64,000 nucleotides of DNA, from positions 1 through 64,000 of the forward strand of contig DASYNF010000033.1 in the NCBI GenBank assembly GCA_036008685.1, written 5' to 3'. The translations under genes were made by a program, and so were the position numbers. Source of the stretch: Actinomadura_C sp036008685 (GTDB taxonomy: Bacteria > Actinomycetota > Actinomycetes > Streptosporangiales > Streptosporangiaceae). Positions 18,278-26,332 of the stretch are shown here, piece by piece. The stretch's first letter is position 1; the number at the start of each line of letters is the position of its first letter. The notes under the pieces are model-generated. The model was not told where the DNA came from and searched no databases. It saw only the letters and a list, made by a program, of their open reading frames with translations.

Positions 18278-19447
18278 TCAGCTCCGGTCACGGAACACCG
18301 CCGACACGGCGGCGATGACCCGGTCCTGGCCGTCCGCGCTCAGGCCGGGATAGAGCGGGAGCGACAGCAGCTCCTCGGCGACCCGGTCGGTCACCGGGAC
18401 GGTCGCGCACTCCTCGGGGCCGAGCAGGGCCTGGTAGGCGGTCATGTGGTTCACCGGGATGAAGTGCACCGACGTGGCGACCCCGGCCGCATCGAGCTCG
18501 GCGATGACGCCGTCCCGGTCCGGGACCCTGATCTGGTAGAGGTGCCAGGCGTGGGTGAGCTCCGGGTCCGGTGCCCGCTGCGGGAGGACCAGGCCGGGCA
18601 GGCCGCGCAGGGCCTCGTCATAGTGGGCGACGAGGTCGGCGCGCCTGCGCTGCCATCGCGGCAGCGCGGCGAGCTGCGCCCGCCCGATGGACGCCTGGAT
18701 GTCGGTCATGTTCGCCTTGAGGCCGATGGTGTGCACGTCGTAGCGCCAGCTGCCCCCGGGCAGATAGCGGCGCCAGGAGTCCTTGCTCATCCCGTGCAGC
18801 CGCATGGCCCGCACCCTGCCGAGGAGCTCCTCGTCGTCGGTCGCGATGGCGCCGCCCTCGCCGATCGGCATGTTCTTGGTCGCGTAGAAGCTGAAGCAGG
18901 CCGCGTAGGAGCGGGCTCCCACCCGTACGCCGCCGCGCGCGGCTCCCGGGCCGTGCGCGGCGTCCTCGACGACTCTCCCGCGGTGGAGCCCGGCCGCCTC
19001 GGTGAGCGCTTCGACGTCCACGGGGTAGCCGCCCTGGTTCTGCACGACCATGGCCGCGGGCCCGACCCGTGCGGCGGCCGCGGCCACGGTGGCGGCCGAG
19101 GGGACCAGCGTGTCCTCGTCGATGTCCACCAGCACGGGCCGGTGGCCCGCGTGCAGGATCGCGTTGACCGCGCCGCAGAAGGTCAGGGCGGGGGTGAGAA
19201 CCGGTGAGCCGGCGGGGAGCTCCATCGCGCGCAGGCACAGCTCGATCGCGCTGGTGCACGAGGCGACCGCGACCACCTGGACCCCGGAGCCCTCCGCGCC
19301 GGCGCCGAGATAGTCGGCGAAGTCCTGCTCGAACGCGGCGGTCTGGGGCCCTGTGGTCACCCAGCCGGAGTCCAGGACCTTGAGGACGGCGTCGGAGGCC
19401 TCCGGGGCGAACGACGGGACGGTGAAGGGGACGGTGTTATCGGCCAT
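18278..19447 (-). CDS. DegT/DnrJ/EryC1/StrS-family sugar aminotransferase
   Basis: A 389-residue PLP enzyme of the sensory-box-independent DegT family. Visible elements are the phosphate-binding ASCTSAIEL stretch, EDAAHGPGA (Asp pairing with the pyridine N) and the PLP lysine in SFYATKNMPIGEGGA. It would transaminate a keto-sugar nucleotide, very likely the product of the CapD-like enzyme encoded next to it, to give an amino-deoxy sugar for the polymer. The ribosome-binding AAAGGA element lies in the last codons of the wzz-like gene, 6 bases upstream, so translation is coupled. One base separates its stop from the dehydratase start. Confidence 0.9.
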   Translation of the reverse strand: MADNTVPFTVPSFAPEASDAVLKVLDSGWVTTGPQTAAFEQDFADYLGAGAEGSGVQVVAVASCTSAIELCLRAMELPAGSPVLTPALTFCGAVNAILHAGHRPVLVDIDEDTLVPSAATVAAAAARVGPAAMVVQNQGGYPVDVEALTEAAGLHRGRVVEDAAHGPGAARGGVRVGARSYAACFSFYATKNMPIGEGGAIATDDEELLGRVRAMRLHGMSKDSWRRYLPGGSWRYDVHTIGLKANMTDIQASIGRAQLAALPRWQRRRADLVAHYDEALRGLPGLVLPQRAPDPELTHAWHLYQIRVPDRDGVIAELDAAGVATSVHFIPVNHMTAYQALLGPEECATVPVTDRVAEELLSLPLYPGLSADGQDRVIAAVSAVFRDRS

Positions 19448-19453
19448 GTCCGC

Positions 19454-20902
19454 TCATCCTTTGATTCGACGGGAAGTGGCGATGACCCCGAGCAGCGGCC
19501 AGCCGGACGCCGCCACCAGGTCGCGGATCGCTTCGAGTGCCGCGAGCCGGGTGACCGGACCGGCCACCGCGACCACTCCGACCGTCTCGGTGTCGGTCCC
19601 CGGGTCCATGTCCTCGAACGCGTGCACGTGTGTCTGGCGGGTCGCCGCCGGCCCGGTGGCGGGCCTGACCTCATCGGTGCGCCTGGTCATCACCGCGGCT
19701 CCGGTGCGCACGATCGAGGCGCTCGGCGAGCCGGGCGGCGAGGCCGTGGTCTTCGGCCGTCCGCCGGGCGAGTCGCCGGGCGCGCTCTCCGGCGAGCCGT
19801 CACCGGAGCCGTTCAGCGACAGCACGGATCCGTCGGCGGAGGCCCGCGGTGAGTCGTCGTGCGGGTCCTCGGGTCCCGTGGCACTGTCGTACTCCGGCGC
19901 GAGGTGCGGCTCGGAGGCCACGACCTTGCCGGAGTCCCCGTAGACCGCGGCGGCCACGGTGGAGACCAGAGCCGGTGGGAGCGGGCCCGCGCCGGTGCCG
20001 ACCAGGGTGACCTGCGCGACCCCCTCCCGCTTGGCCGCCAGCCGGATGCGCCTGCCCATGTCCCGGAGCCGGGCCGGCCCCTTGTCCGTGTGGCCGAGCA
20101 GCGGCACGCCCAGGCGTTTCGCCACCCGCTGAGGACCCGGGACGGTGGGCCGGAAGGTCTCGACCAGGACACTGATGAGGATGCCCGCGACCAGGCCGGC
20201 CATGCCGGCGATGGCCGTCCGGACGGCCGCGCCCGACTTCTTGACGGACACCACGGCCTGCTGCACGATCTTGGCCTGGCCGGCCGTGGCGAGCTGTGTG
20301 CGCAGATCATTGCGGTCGGCCCGCAGATCGGAGATCTCCCCGAGCAGGCGCTCCCTGTCGTTCGCGGCGGCCACGCTCAGCGGGTTGTCCGCCACCCGCT
20401 GGGAGGCCGTGCTCAGCCGCCTGTTCAGATCGCTGATCTGCCTGTCCACCTTTTTGAGCTCGGCGTTGAGGCTCGCGGTGTTGGAGTCGTTGATCTGCCG
20501 TACGACATGGGACGCGAGCGCGCCGGCGAGCTTGCGCGCCACCTCGGGGTCGCGGTCACGCAAGCTCAGCTCGACGACCGTGGAGGAGCCGAGCCCCGTG
20601 ACCTCCACGTTGGCGGCCGCCTGGGCGGCCCGGCGGTCCACCCTCTGCTCCTTGATCACGTCGGCGAGCACGTCCTGGCTGGTCGCATACGCCTTCACCT
20701 GGCTCACCACGGAACTGATCCCGGAGTCACCGGCGAGCGCGTCCTGCGAGTCGCTGCTCGCGTTGACCCGGGTCGCGGCGGTGTAGGTCGGCGCCGCACC
20801 GTGGAGCGCGGCGCCCACGAGGAGGACCGGGAACACCGTCATGATGAGCAGCAGCGGCCAGTACCGGTGTACGACCCGCGCCACGACCTCGTCGATCTCC
20901 AC
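19454..20902 (-). CDS. Wzz-like chain-length regulator without the tyrosine kinase part
   Basis: A 482-residue membrane protein. The first helix at about 14-36 (YWPLLLIMTVFPVLLVGAALHG) is followed by an outside domain with coiled-coil character (about 125-215, LKKVDRQISDLNRRL) and a second helix at about 228-250. This is the Wzz/PCP fold that sets polymer length. The cytoplasmic part (255-482) keeps the outline of a BY-kinase-like P-loop domain (VTLVGTGAG) but lacks a Walker A lysine. It carries a long Ser/Gly/Asp/Pro-rich insertion (about 335-410). It is first in the EPS operon and starts with GTG, preceded by GAGGTGG. Confidence 0.8.
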   Translation of the reverse strand: MEIDEVVARVVHRYWPLLLIMTVFPVLLVGAALHGAAPTYTAATRVNASSDSQDALAGDSGISSVVSQVKAYATSQDVLADVIKEQRVDRRAAQAAANVEVTGLGSSTVVELSLRDRDPEVARKLAGALASHVVRQINDSNTASLNAELKKVDRQISDLNRRLSTASQRVADNPLSVAAANDRERLLGEISDLRADRNDLRTQLATAGQAKIVQQAVVSVKKSGAAVRTAIAGMAGLVAGILISVLVETFRPTVPGPQRVAKRLGVPLLGHTDKGPARLRDMGRRIRLAAKREGVAQVTLVGTGAGPLPPALVSTVAAAVYGDSGKVVASEPHLAPEYDSATGPEDPHDDSPRASADGSVLSLNGSGDGSPESAPGDSPGGRPKTTASPPGSPSASIVRTGAAVMTRRTDEVRPATGPAATRQTHVHAFEDMDPGTDTETVGVVAVAGPVTRLAALEAIRDLVAASGWPLLGVIATSRRIKG

Positions 20903-20985
20903 TGGCCCACCTCGCCGCTCGCTTGTGAAGCCGCTCCCGAAAACGGACGGTCGCGCCGAGCGTAGGCAGGGCCGCCGGGATCGGG

Positions 20986-21003
20986 ATCACCCAATGAGGT
21001 GAT
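20986..21003. promoter_or_regulatory. Inverted repeat upstream of the EPS operon
   Basis: The perfect repeat ATCACC / GGTGAT with a 6-nt spacer lies 84 bases upstream of the first EPS gene's GTG. It sits between that start and the 3' end of an orphan LuxR regulator gene. The placement suits an operator for the operon. Confidence 0.3.
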
Positions 21004-21023
21004 GGGCCGCTACGTCATTTGCT

Positions 21024-21044
21024 GTGGGTGCTGTGGGGACCCAC
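21024..21044 (-). terminator. Hairpin after the orphan regulator gene
   Basis: GTGGGT / ACCCAC, a 6-bp stem with a 9-nt loop, lies about 60 bases past the regulator's stop. It sits next to a direct repeat of GGACCCACTGC. A weak terminator candidate. Confidence 0.25.
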
Positions 21045-21104
21045 TGCGGTGGACCCACTGCCGCGGATCCACCGGCGTACGGACGGCCCGCGATCGGCTC
21101 GCGG

Positions 21105-21776
21105 CTATCGGTCCTCGGCGCTGTCCGGGCGCATGCCGGCCCGCATGGCCAGGGTGATGGCCTCCAGCGCGGAGTGCATGTCCAGTTTGGCCAGCAGATT
21201 CTGGGTGTGCGTACGGACGGTGTTGGCGGACAGCCCCAGCCGGCCGGCGATCTCGGCGCGGCTGAGCCCGTCGACCATGCACTGCAGGACCTCGTGCTCA
21301 CGCGGGGTCAGCTGGGCCAGGAGCCGCGAGCCGCCGCCCGGGTCCGCACCCCCGATGGGCAGCCTGCGCAGCACGTCCCCCAGCAGGTCCGGGGGGATCC
21401 AGCCGCCCCGGCGGGCGGCACCGCGGATCACCCGCGCGACCAGGTCGGCGCTCTCGGTCTTGGACAGCCAGCCGACCGCCCCGCGCCGGACGGCCTGCAC
21501 GATCGCGTCCACGTCGCTCATCGCCGTCAGCACGACCACCCGGATGTCGGGGTGCCGCCGGCGCACGTGGTCGAGGACCTCCAGCCCGTTGTCCGCGCCG
21601 AGCACCATGTCGAGCACGATGACCTGCGGCTGCTCGGTGGCCACCAGCGCCAGCGCCCGGCGGAGGTCGGTGGCCACCGGGAGGATGACCAGATCGGGCT
21701 CCCTGGTCAGCCGGGCGGCGAGGGCCTCGGCGAACAGGACGTGATCGTCCACGATCAGCACACGGATGGGGCGCAT
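21105..21776 (-). CDS. Orphan LuxR-family response regulator
   Basis: A 223-residue regulator with a complete receiver (D10/D11, acceptor D56 in VIVLDMVLG, Lys in GWLSKTE) and a C-terminal LuxR HTH (LTPREHEVLQCMVDGLSRAEIA, then SANTVRTHTQNLLAKL). No histidine kinase gene is adjacent. It sits between the EPS operon and the divergent galE gene and is transcribed toward the EPS operon, so it could control either. The ATG at 21776 has a G-rich stretch immediately upstream; the open frame extends further 5' but without coding-like composition. Confidence 0.83.
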   Translation of the reverse strand: MRPIRVLIVDDHVLFAEALAARLTREPDLVILPVATDLRRALALVATEQPQVIVLDMVLGADNGLEVLDHVRRRHPDIRVVVLTAMSDVDAIVQAVRRGAVGWLSKTESADLVARVIRGAARRGGWIPPDLLGDVLRRLPIGGADPGGGSRLLAQLTPREHEVLQCMVDGLSRAEIAGRLGLSANTVRTHTQNLLAKLDMHSALEAITLAMRAGMRPDSAEDR

Positions 21777-21990
21777 CCCCCGACGATGCCCCGCGGCGCG
21801 GGCGAGCGGATCCCCCAAACGCTGTAGTCGCCCGGCGCACCGGCCCTCCGCACGCGCGAACACGCCGGAGCGCCGGAGCCGGTTGGCGTGACGGCCGGAG
21901 CCGGTCATTTCCGCCGCCCGCCGTTGACGGGCCGCCATGGCCTGCTGAAGCTGTGCGTTATCCATTCCAGGGGGCAGCTTCCAAGGGGGC

Positions 21991-22992
21991 ATGGTGAAAG
22001 TCTTGATCACCGGCGGGGCCGGTTTCATCGGAAGCACGATCGCGTCGGCCTTCGCCGAGCGCGACATCACGCCGGTGGTGCTGGACAGCCTTGTCACGGG
22101 CCGGCACGAGTTCATCGAGGGCCGGGTTTTCTACCAGGGCGACATCGGCGACGGTGAGCTCGTCGACGAGATATTCCGCAGCCATCCCGATATCGAGGTC
22201 GCCATTCATTGCGCGGCTCTCATCGTGGTGCCGGAGTCCATGTCCGACCCTCTGCGCTATTACCAGGTGAACGTCGCCAGGACGATCGCCCTGGCCGGGC
22301 ACCTGCTGCGCAACGGCTGCGGACGCCTGATCTTCGCGTCGACGGCGGGCATGTACCGCCCCGAGGCCGACCTGTCGGTGAGCGAGACCTCCGCCCTGGA
22401 ACCGCAGAACCCCTACACGCGGTCGAAGATGATGGCGGAACTGCTGCTCGAGGACTTCACCGAGGCCTACGACCTGCGAGCCGTCTCGCTGCGTTATCTC
22501 AACCCGATCGGTGCCGACCCGCGGATGCGGACCGGCCTGCAGCACCGGCGCCCGTCGCACGCCCTCGGCAAGATGATCGAGTGCCACGAGGAGGGCGTGC
22601 CGTTCAAGATCACGGGTGTGGACTGGCCCACCCGGGACGGTACGGCGATCCGGGACTACATCCATGTGTGGGACATCGCGCGGGCGTTCGTGACCGCGGC
22701 CACGCACTTCGACGCCGTCGTGGCTCCGGACGCCGGAAGCCGATATGAGGTCATCAATCTCGGCACCGGAGACGGCACCACGGTCCGGGAACTCGTCGAC
22801 GCCTTCCGTGCCGTCGTGGGTGATTTCGCGGTGGAGGAGGCACCCGCCCGGCCGGGCGATGTCATCGGGGCCTATATCAATTCCACAAAGGCCGGAGAGC
22901 TCCTCCAGTGGAAGCCCGAATACGGGATCGAGGACGGAATCCGCCATTCTCGGGAATGGGCCGCACGCCTTCGCGAGCCCGGCCTCGCCTGA
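21991..22992 (+). CDS. galE: UDP-glucose 4-epimerase family enzyme
   Basis: A 333-residue extended SDR. GGAGFIGS binds NAD, the catalytic pair is in YTRSK (Tyr-x3-Lys), and the active-site Ser/Thr lies in FASTAGMY. Length, the conserved RYLNPIGADP motif and the RDYIHVWDIA region fit GalE, which interconverts UDP-Glc and UDP-Gal (or the GlcNAc pair). It would supply sugar nucleotides for the nearby polysaccharide cluster. AGGGGG precedes the ATG. It stands alone, divergent from the orphan regulator. Confidence 0.87.
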   Translation: MVKVLITGGAGFIGSTIASAFAERDITPVVLDSLVTGRHEFIEGRVFYQGDIGDGELVDEIFRSHPDIEVAIHCAALIVVPESMSDPLRYYQVNVARTIALAGHLLRNGCGRLIFASTAGMYRPEADLSVSETSALEPQNPYTRSKMMAELLLEDFTEAYDLRAVSLRYLNPIGADPRMRTGLQHRRPSHALGKMIECHEEGVPFKITGVDWPTRDGTAIRDYIHVWDIARAFVTAATHFDAVVAPDAGSRYEVINLGTGDGTTVRELVDAFRAVVGDFAVEEAPARPGDVIGAYINSTKAGELLQWKPEYGIEDGIRHSREWAARLREPGLA

Positions 22993-23209
22993 CCGCCGAC
23001 CGGCCCCGGGCCGACGCCCCTGTGCCGCCGCGCCCTCCGGTGCGGGCTCTCCCTCACCCTCCACGCAGGCGAACCGGCCGTCGTGCAAGACAGGCCGGAG
23101 AGCCGAGATCTCACCGGAATATGTCACCACAACGTCCTCTTCGGGAGCATGATCGCCCATAGGGTTGCGTGGGATGACGGCTCGTCACGGCTGCGGAGTG
23201 CCGCCGCGG

Positions 23210-23223
23210 TCACCGGCCGGTGA
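23210..23223. promoter_or_regulatory. 14-bp perfect palindrome before a methyltransferase gene
   Basis: TCACCGGCCGGTGA is a perfect palindrome ending one base before the ribosome-binding site of the methyltransferase gene at 23239. It could be a repressor site or a small translation-blocking hairpin. Confidence 0.35.
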
Positions 23224-23238
23224 AAGAGGAGTGGGCTG

Positions 23239-23931
23239 TTGAGCGTTGCGGACCGCCGTCAGGGCGGCATGGCGGACGTCCATCCCGAATCCCCCGCCTG
23301 GATCGCACGGCGGCTCGAGCAGGCGTCGGCCTACGACCGGATCGGCGACCGGTACAACGAGGCGTTCCCGCGCAAGGAGGGACAGCTGCGATCGGGGGAG
23401 TGGCTGCTCGAGCGGCTCCCGCCACGGGCCCGGGTGCTCGACATGGGTTGCGGCACGGGCCTTCCCACAGCACGTCAGCTCATCGGGGGCGGCCTCAGCG
23501 TGACCGGCATCGACATCTCCGCGGGCATGTGCGCGATCGCGGGCCGCAACGTCCCGGCGTTGGAGGTCAGGCAGGTGGACGTGATGAGCCTGGAGCCGGA
23601 GGACGGGCCCTATGACGCCGTGGTGGCCTTCTTCTCCTTTCTCAACCTGCCCCGGCACAGCATCCCGGGCGCGCTGAGGCTGGTTCACCGGCTGCTCGTT
23701 CCCGAAGGGCTTTTCTCCCTCGCCATGGTGGAGTCGGACATCGACGACGTCCCGATCCCGTTTCTCGGCGGGCTGCTGCGGGTCAGCGGCTACCTGCGGG
23801 ATGAGCTCCGCTCGGAGGTGGAGACGGCAGGTTTCCGGGTCGAGGAGGAGACCGCGCTCTCCTGCTCTCCGGCGACCACCGAGGCGCAGCCGGAGGTCCA
23901 GCTCTTCCTGAACTGCCGTCGAGCCGTCTGA
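23239..23931 (+). CDS. Class I SAM-dependent methyltransferase
   Basis: A 230-residue protein with the SAM-binding motif I LDMGCGTGLPTA, an acidic motif GIDIS at the end of strand 2 and the post-motif region YDAVVAFFSFLNLP. The substrate is unknown. The TTG start at 23239 is favoured by AGAGGAG 7 bases upstream; an ATG at 23269 is an alternative. The next gene begins about 50 bases downstream, so both may share a transcript. Confidence 0.8.
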   Translation: MSVADRRQGGMADVHPESPAWIARRLEQASAYDRIGDRYNEAFPRKEGQLRSGEWLLERLPPRARVLDMGCGTGLPTARQLIGGGLSVTGIDISAGMCAIAGRNVPALEVRQVDVMSLEPEDGPYDAVVAFFSFLNLPRHSIPGALRLVHRLLVPEGLFSLAMVESDIDDVPIPFLGGLLRVSGYLRDELRSEVETAGFRVEEETALSCSPATTEAQPEVQLFLNCRRAV

Positions 23932-23984
23932 CGAATTCTCTAGAGGGCCGGGGAACGTCACCCGGCACGGCGCCAGGAGCCAGA

Positions 23985-25766
23985 GTGAACCGACAGCCCG
24001 CGGCCTCGCCCGCGCCGGCGATGCCATGCGATGCCGCCCCGTCACGCGAGCGAGCCGGCTCGGATCCCGGGAGAGCGCGGGGGGAGCGGCGACTGCTGCG
24101 AGACCGGCTGCTGTTCCTCAACGACGCCACGGTGACCATCGGCGCCAGCCTGGACCTGCGGCAGGTCGCGCGCGGCCTCGGGGACGTGCTCGTGCCCGCG
24201 CTGGGCGATGTCGCGGCGGTCTACCTCCTGGAGGCCCTGTTCGACGGTCAGGAGCTCGACGCGCAGATCCCGGAGCCCGCCGTGGTCCCCCTGGCGCCGG
24301 TACGGACGGTGGCGGTCAGCTGCGACCCGGCCTGTGTCCCCCCGCGACACCGGGTCGCCGAGGGCGGTGTGCAGGTCATGAGCCCGGCCGGTCCGGTTCA
24401 CCGGGCCATGGCGACGGGCGAGCCGGTCGTGTTGCCACTGGTGGACGACGCCGTGGCGCAGACCCTGGCCGGTGAGCGCCCGGGCGAGGGCCTCCCGCCG
24501 CTCATCCGGGGCCACTCCGCGGTCGTGCTCCCTCTGAGCGTACGGGGACGGGTGCTCGGCGCCGTCCTGGTGTCACGCCGGCCGGATCGCGGCGCCATCG
24601 AGGACGTCGACTTCCTCATGGCCCGCCAGCTCGCCGCCCAGGCGGGACTGGGCGTGGACAACGCGTACCTCTACCAGACCCAGGCGGTCATAGCCGACGC
24701 GTTGCAGCGCAGCATGCTCCCCGCCCGCCTGCCCGAGCCGGCGGGGGTCGAGGTCGCGCACCGCTATGTCCCCGCGAGCGACACGGCCCAGGTCGGCGGG
24801 GACTGGTTCGACGCCATCGCCCTGCCCGGCAGCCGCGTGGCCCTGGTCGTGGGCGACGTGATGGGCCACGGTGTCCGGTCCGCGGCGACCATGGGGCAGT
24901 TCCGCACGGCCGTGCAGACCCTCGCGGCCCTCGACCTGCCGCCCGGGCAGGTCCTCAGGCATCTGGACGACCTCGCCCGTGGACTCGGAGACGATCACCT
25001 CGCCACCTGCGTCTACGCGGTGTACGACCCGGTCGCCCGGCGATGTGTCATCGCCAACGCGGGTCACATACCGCCCGTGCTCCTGCACAGCAACGGCCGG
25101 GCCGAAGTGCTGAGCGTGCCCACCGGCGCGCCGATCGGAGTGGGCGGCGTGGCCTTCGAGCCGGTCGAGATGGCCGTGGCCGACGGCGACGTTCTCGTGC
25201 TCTGCACGGACGGGCTGGTGGAGGTCCGTGGCGAGGACATCAGGTCGGGCCTGCTCTCGCTCTGCGCCCACCTGGAGACCCCGGCGGCCTCCTTGGACGA
25301 GCGGTGTGAGCGGCTGCTCGGGGCGATGCACAGGGACGCCGCCCAGGACGACGTGGCCCTGCTCATGGCCCACTTCAGGGGCATCCCCAGTGAGGACGTC
25401 GTCCAGTGGCTCCTCGAGCCACGGGCCAGCACCCCCGGGCGGGCGCGCCGCCTCATCCGGTCCACGCTCGCCGGCTGGGGCCTGTCCGACCACAGCGATC
25501 TCACCGAGCTGCTCGCCACCGAACTCGTGACGAACGCGGTCCGGCACGGGACCCGGCCCATCGAGCTGAGGCTCCTGCGCACGGACGCCCTCCTGTGCGA
25601 GGTCAGCGACGACGACCACCATCTCCCCGTCCTGCGCTATGCCGACGACGACGACGAAGGCGGCCGCGGGCTCCAGCTGGTGAGCCGGCTGGCACGGCGC
25701 TGGGGATCGAGTCGTACGAGCACCGGAAAGGTGGTCTGGTTCGAGCAGGCGCTGGGCGGTCCCTGA
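23985..25766 (+). CDS. GAF-SpoIIE phosphatase with C-terminal anti-sigma-type ATPase domain
   Basis: A 593-residue cytoplasmic signalling protein. A GAF-like domain (about 40-235) is followed by a PP2C/SpoIIE phosphatase domain (about 245-465) with metal-binding Asp residues in GGDWFDA, GDVMGHG, CTDGLVE and QDDVALL. It ends with an HATPase_c domain related to RsbW/SpoIIAB (about 480-590, N-box ELLATELVTNAVRHG). Such fusions both dephosphorylate and phosphorylate anti-anti-sigma factors in the general-stress or developmental sigma network. No sigma or antagonist gene lies nearby, so partners are encoded elsewhere. GTG start preceded by AGGAG. Confidence 0.87.
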   Translation: MNRQPAASPAPAMPCDAAPSRERAGSDPGRARGERRLLRDRLLFLNDATVTIGASLDLRQVARGLGDVLVPALGDVAAVYLLEALFDGQELDAQIPEPAVVPLAPVRTVAVSCDPACVPPRHRVAEGGVQVMSPAGPVHRAMATGEPVVLPLVDDAVAQTLAGERPGEGLPPLIRGHSAVVLPLSVRGRVLGAVLVSRRPDRGAIEDVDFLMARQLAAQAGLGVDNAYLYQTQAVIADALQRSMLPARLPEPAGVEVAHRYVPASDTAQVGGDWFDAIALPGSRVALVVGDVMGHGVRSAATMGQFRTAVQTLAALDLPPGQVLRHLDDLARGLGDDHLATCVYAVYDPVARRCVIANAGHIPPVLLHSNGRAEVLSVPTGAPIGVGGVAFEPVEMAVADGDVLVLCTDGLVEVRGEDIRSGLLSLCAHLETPAASLDERCERLLGAMHRDAAQDDVALLMAHFRGIPSEDVVQWLLEPRASTPGRARRLIRSTLAGWGLSDHSDLTELLATELVTNAVRHGTRPIELRLLRTDALLCEVSDDDHHLPVLRYADDDDEGGRGLQLVSRLARRWGSSRTSTGKVVWFEQALGGP

Positions 25767-25781
25767 CCGGTCCGGCGGTCA
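25764..25781. terminator. Hairpin containing both stop codons of convergent genes
   Basis: TGACCG / CGGTCA with a 6-nt loop covers the stop codon of the phosphatase gene and that of the convergent small coiled-coil gene. Only 12 bases separate the two coding regions. It is a compact candidate for a bidirectional terminator. Confidence 0.35.
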
Positions 25782-26111
25782 GATCTCCTCGCCGAGCTGA
25801 CGGAGCCGGCGAAGCAGCCCTTCCCGCTTGAGCTCGAGCTCCTCGGCCTGGGCCTCCACCTCGTCCGCCCGCTGGATCATGGCGCCTCGCTCCCACTCGT
25901 CCATGGGATCCTCCCAGTGCCTGGCGATCCGGAAGCGGATGTCCTCGGCCGTCTTCCGCAGTTCCGTGATGTCGTGATCGAGGTCCCGCACCCGCTCGCG
26001 CAGCGCCTCCCTGGAGTCTTCGTGTTCTCTGGGCACCGTGTGCTGCCCGGGGTCCGCGTCGTCCCCGGTTCGGCTCCAGTCCTTCGAGGTCCTGGGATCG
26101 TCGGTGTTCAT
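25779..26111 (-). CDS. Small acidic coiled-coil protein, unknown function
   Basis: A 110-residue charged protein with no membrane segment or Cys. Residues about 35-110 have heptad-like spacing of Leu/Ile/Ala (LRERVRDLDHDITELRKTAE, then VEAQAEELELKREGLLRRL), implying a two-helix coiled coil. The N-terminal 30 residues are polar and probably disordered. It is not a family I recognise. The start is well supported by GAGGAG about 7 bases upstream. It ends 12 bases from the convergent SpoIIE phosphatase gene. A function in stress response is a guess. Confidence 0.6.
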   Translation of the reverse strand: MNTDDPRTSKDWSRTGDDADPGQHTVPREHEDSREALRERVRDLDHDITELRKTAEDIRFRIARHWEDPMDEWERGAMIQRADEVEAQAEELELKREGLLRRLRQLGEEI

Positions 26112-26118
26112 CGCTTCT

Positions 26119-26131
26119 CCTCCTCAGGAGG
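26119..26131 (-). promoter_or_regulatory. Palindrome overlapping the ribosome-binding site of the small coiled-coil gene
   Basis: CCTCCT-c-AGGAGG lies 8-20 bases upstream of the ATG at 26111, so the ribosome-binding core is one arm of an inverted repeat. If it folds in the mRNA it would hide the site; the one-base spacer means only about 5 bp can pair. Confidence 0.3.
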
Positions 26132-26332
26132 TGGGGTCCTGGGGGGTCGATCGCCTGTGAGCCGTGGTGTCGCCGTGCGGGGAGTGTTGCAGATGGATCA
26201 CGATGGATATCGCCGTCTTCCGTGCCGCCCCGGCATGGGAAACGCTCCACGAATATGCCCCCAGGGCAGGCGGCAATGCCGCGCACGAAGGTCCGGGATG
26301 CCCGCACCCCGGCCCGGGAACCAGGAGAGCAC

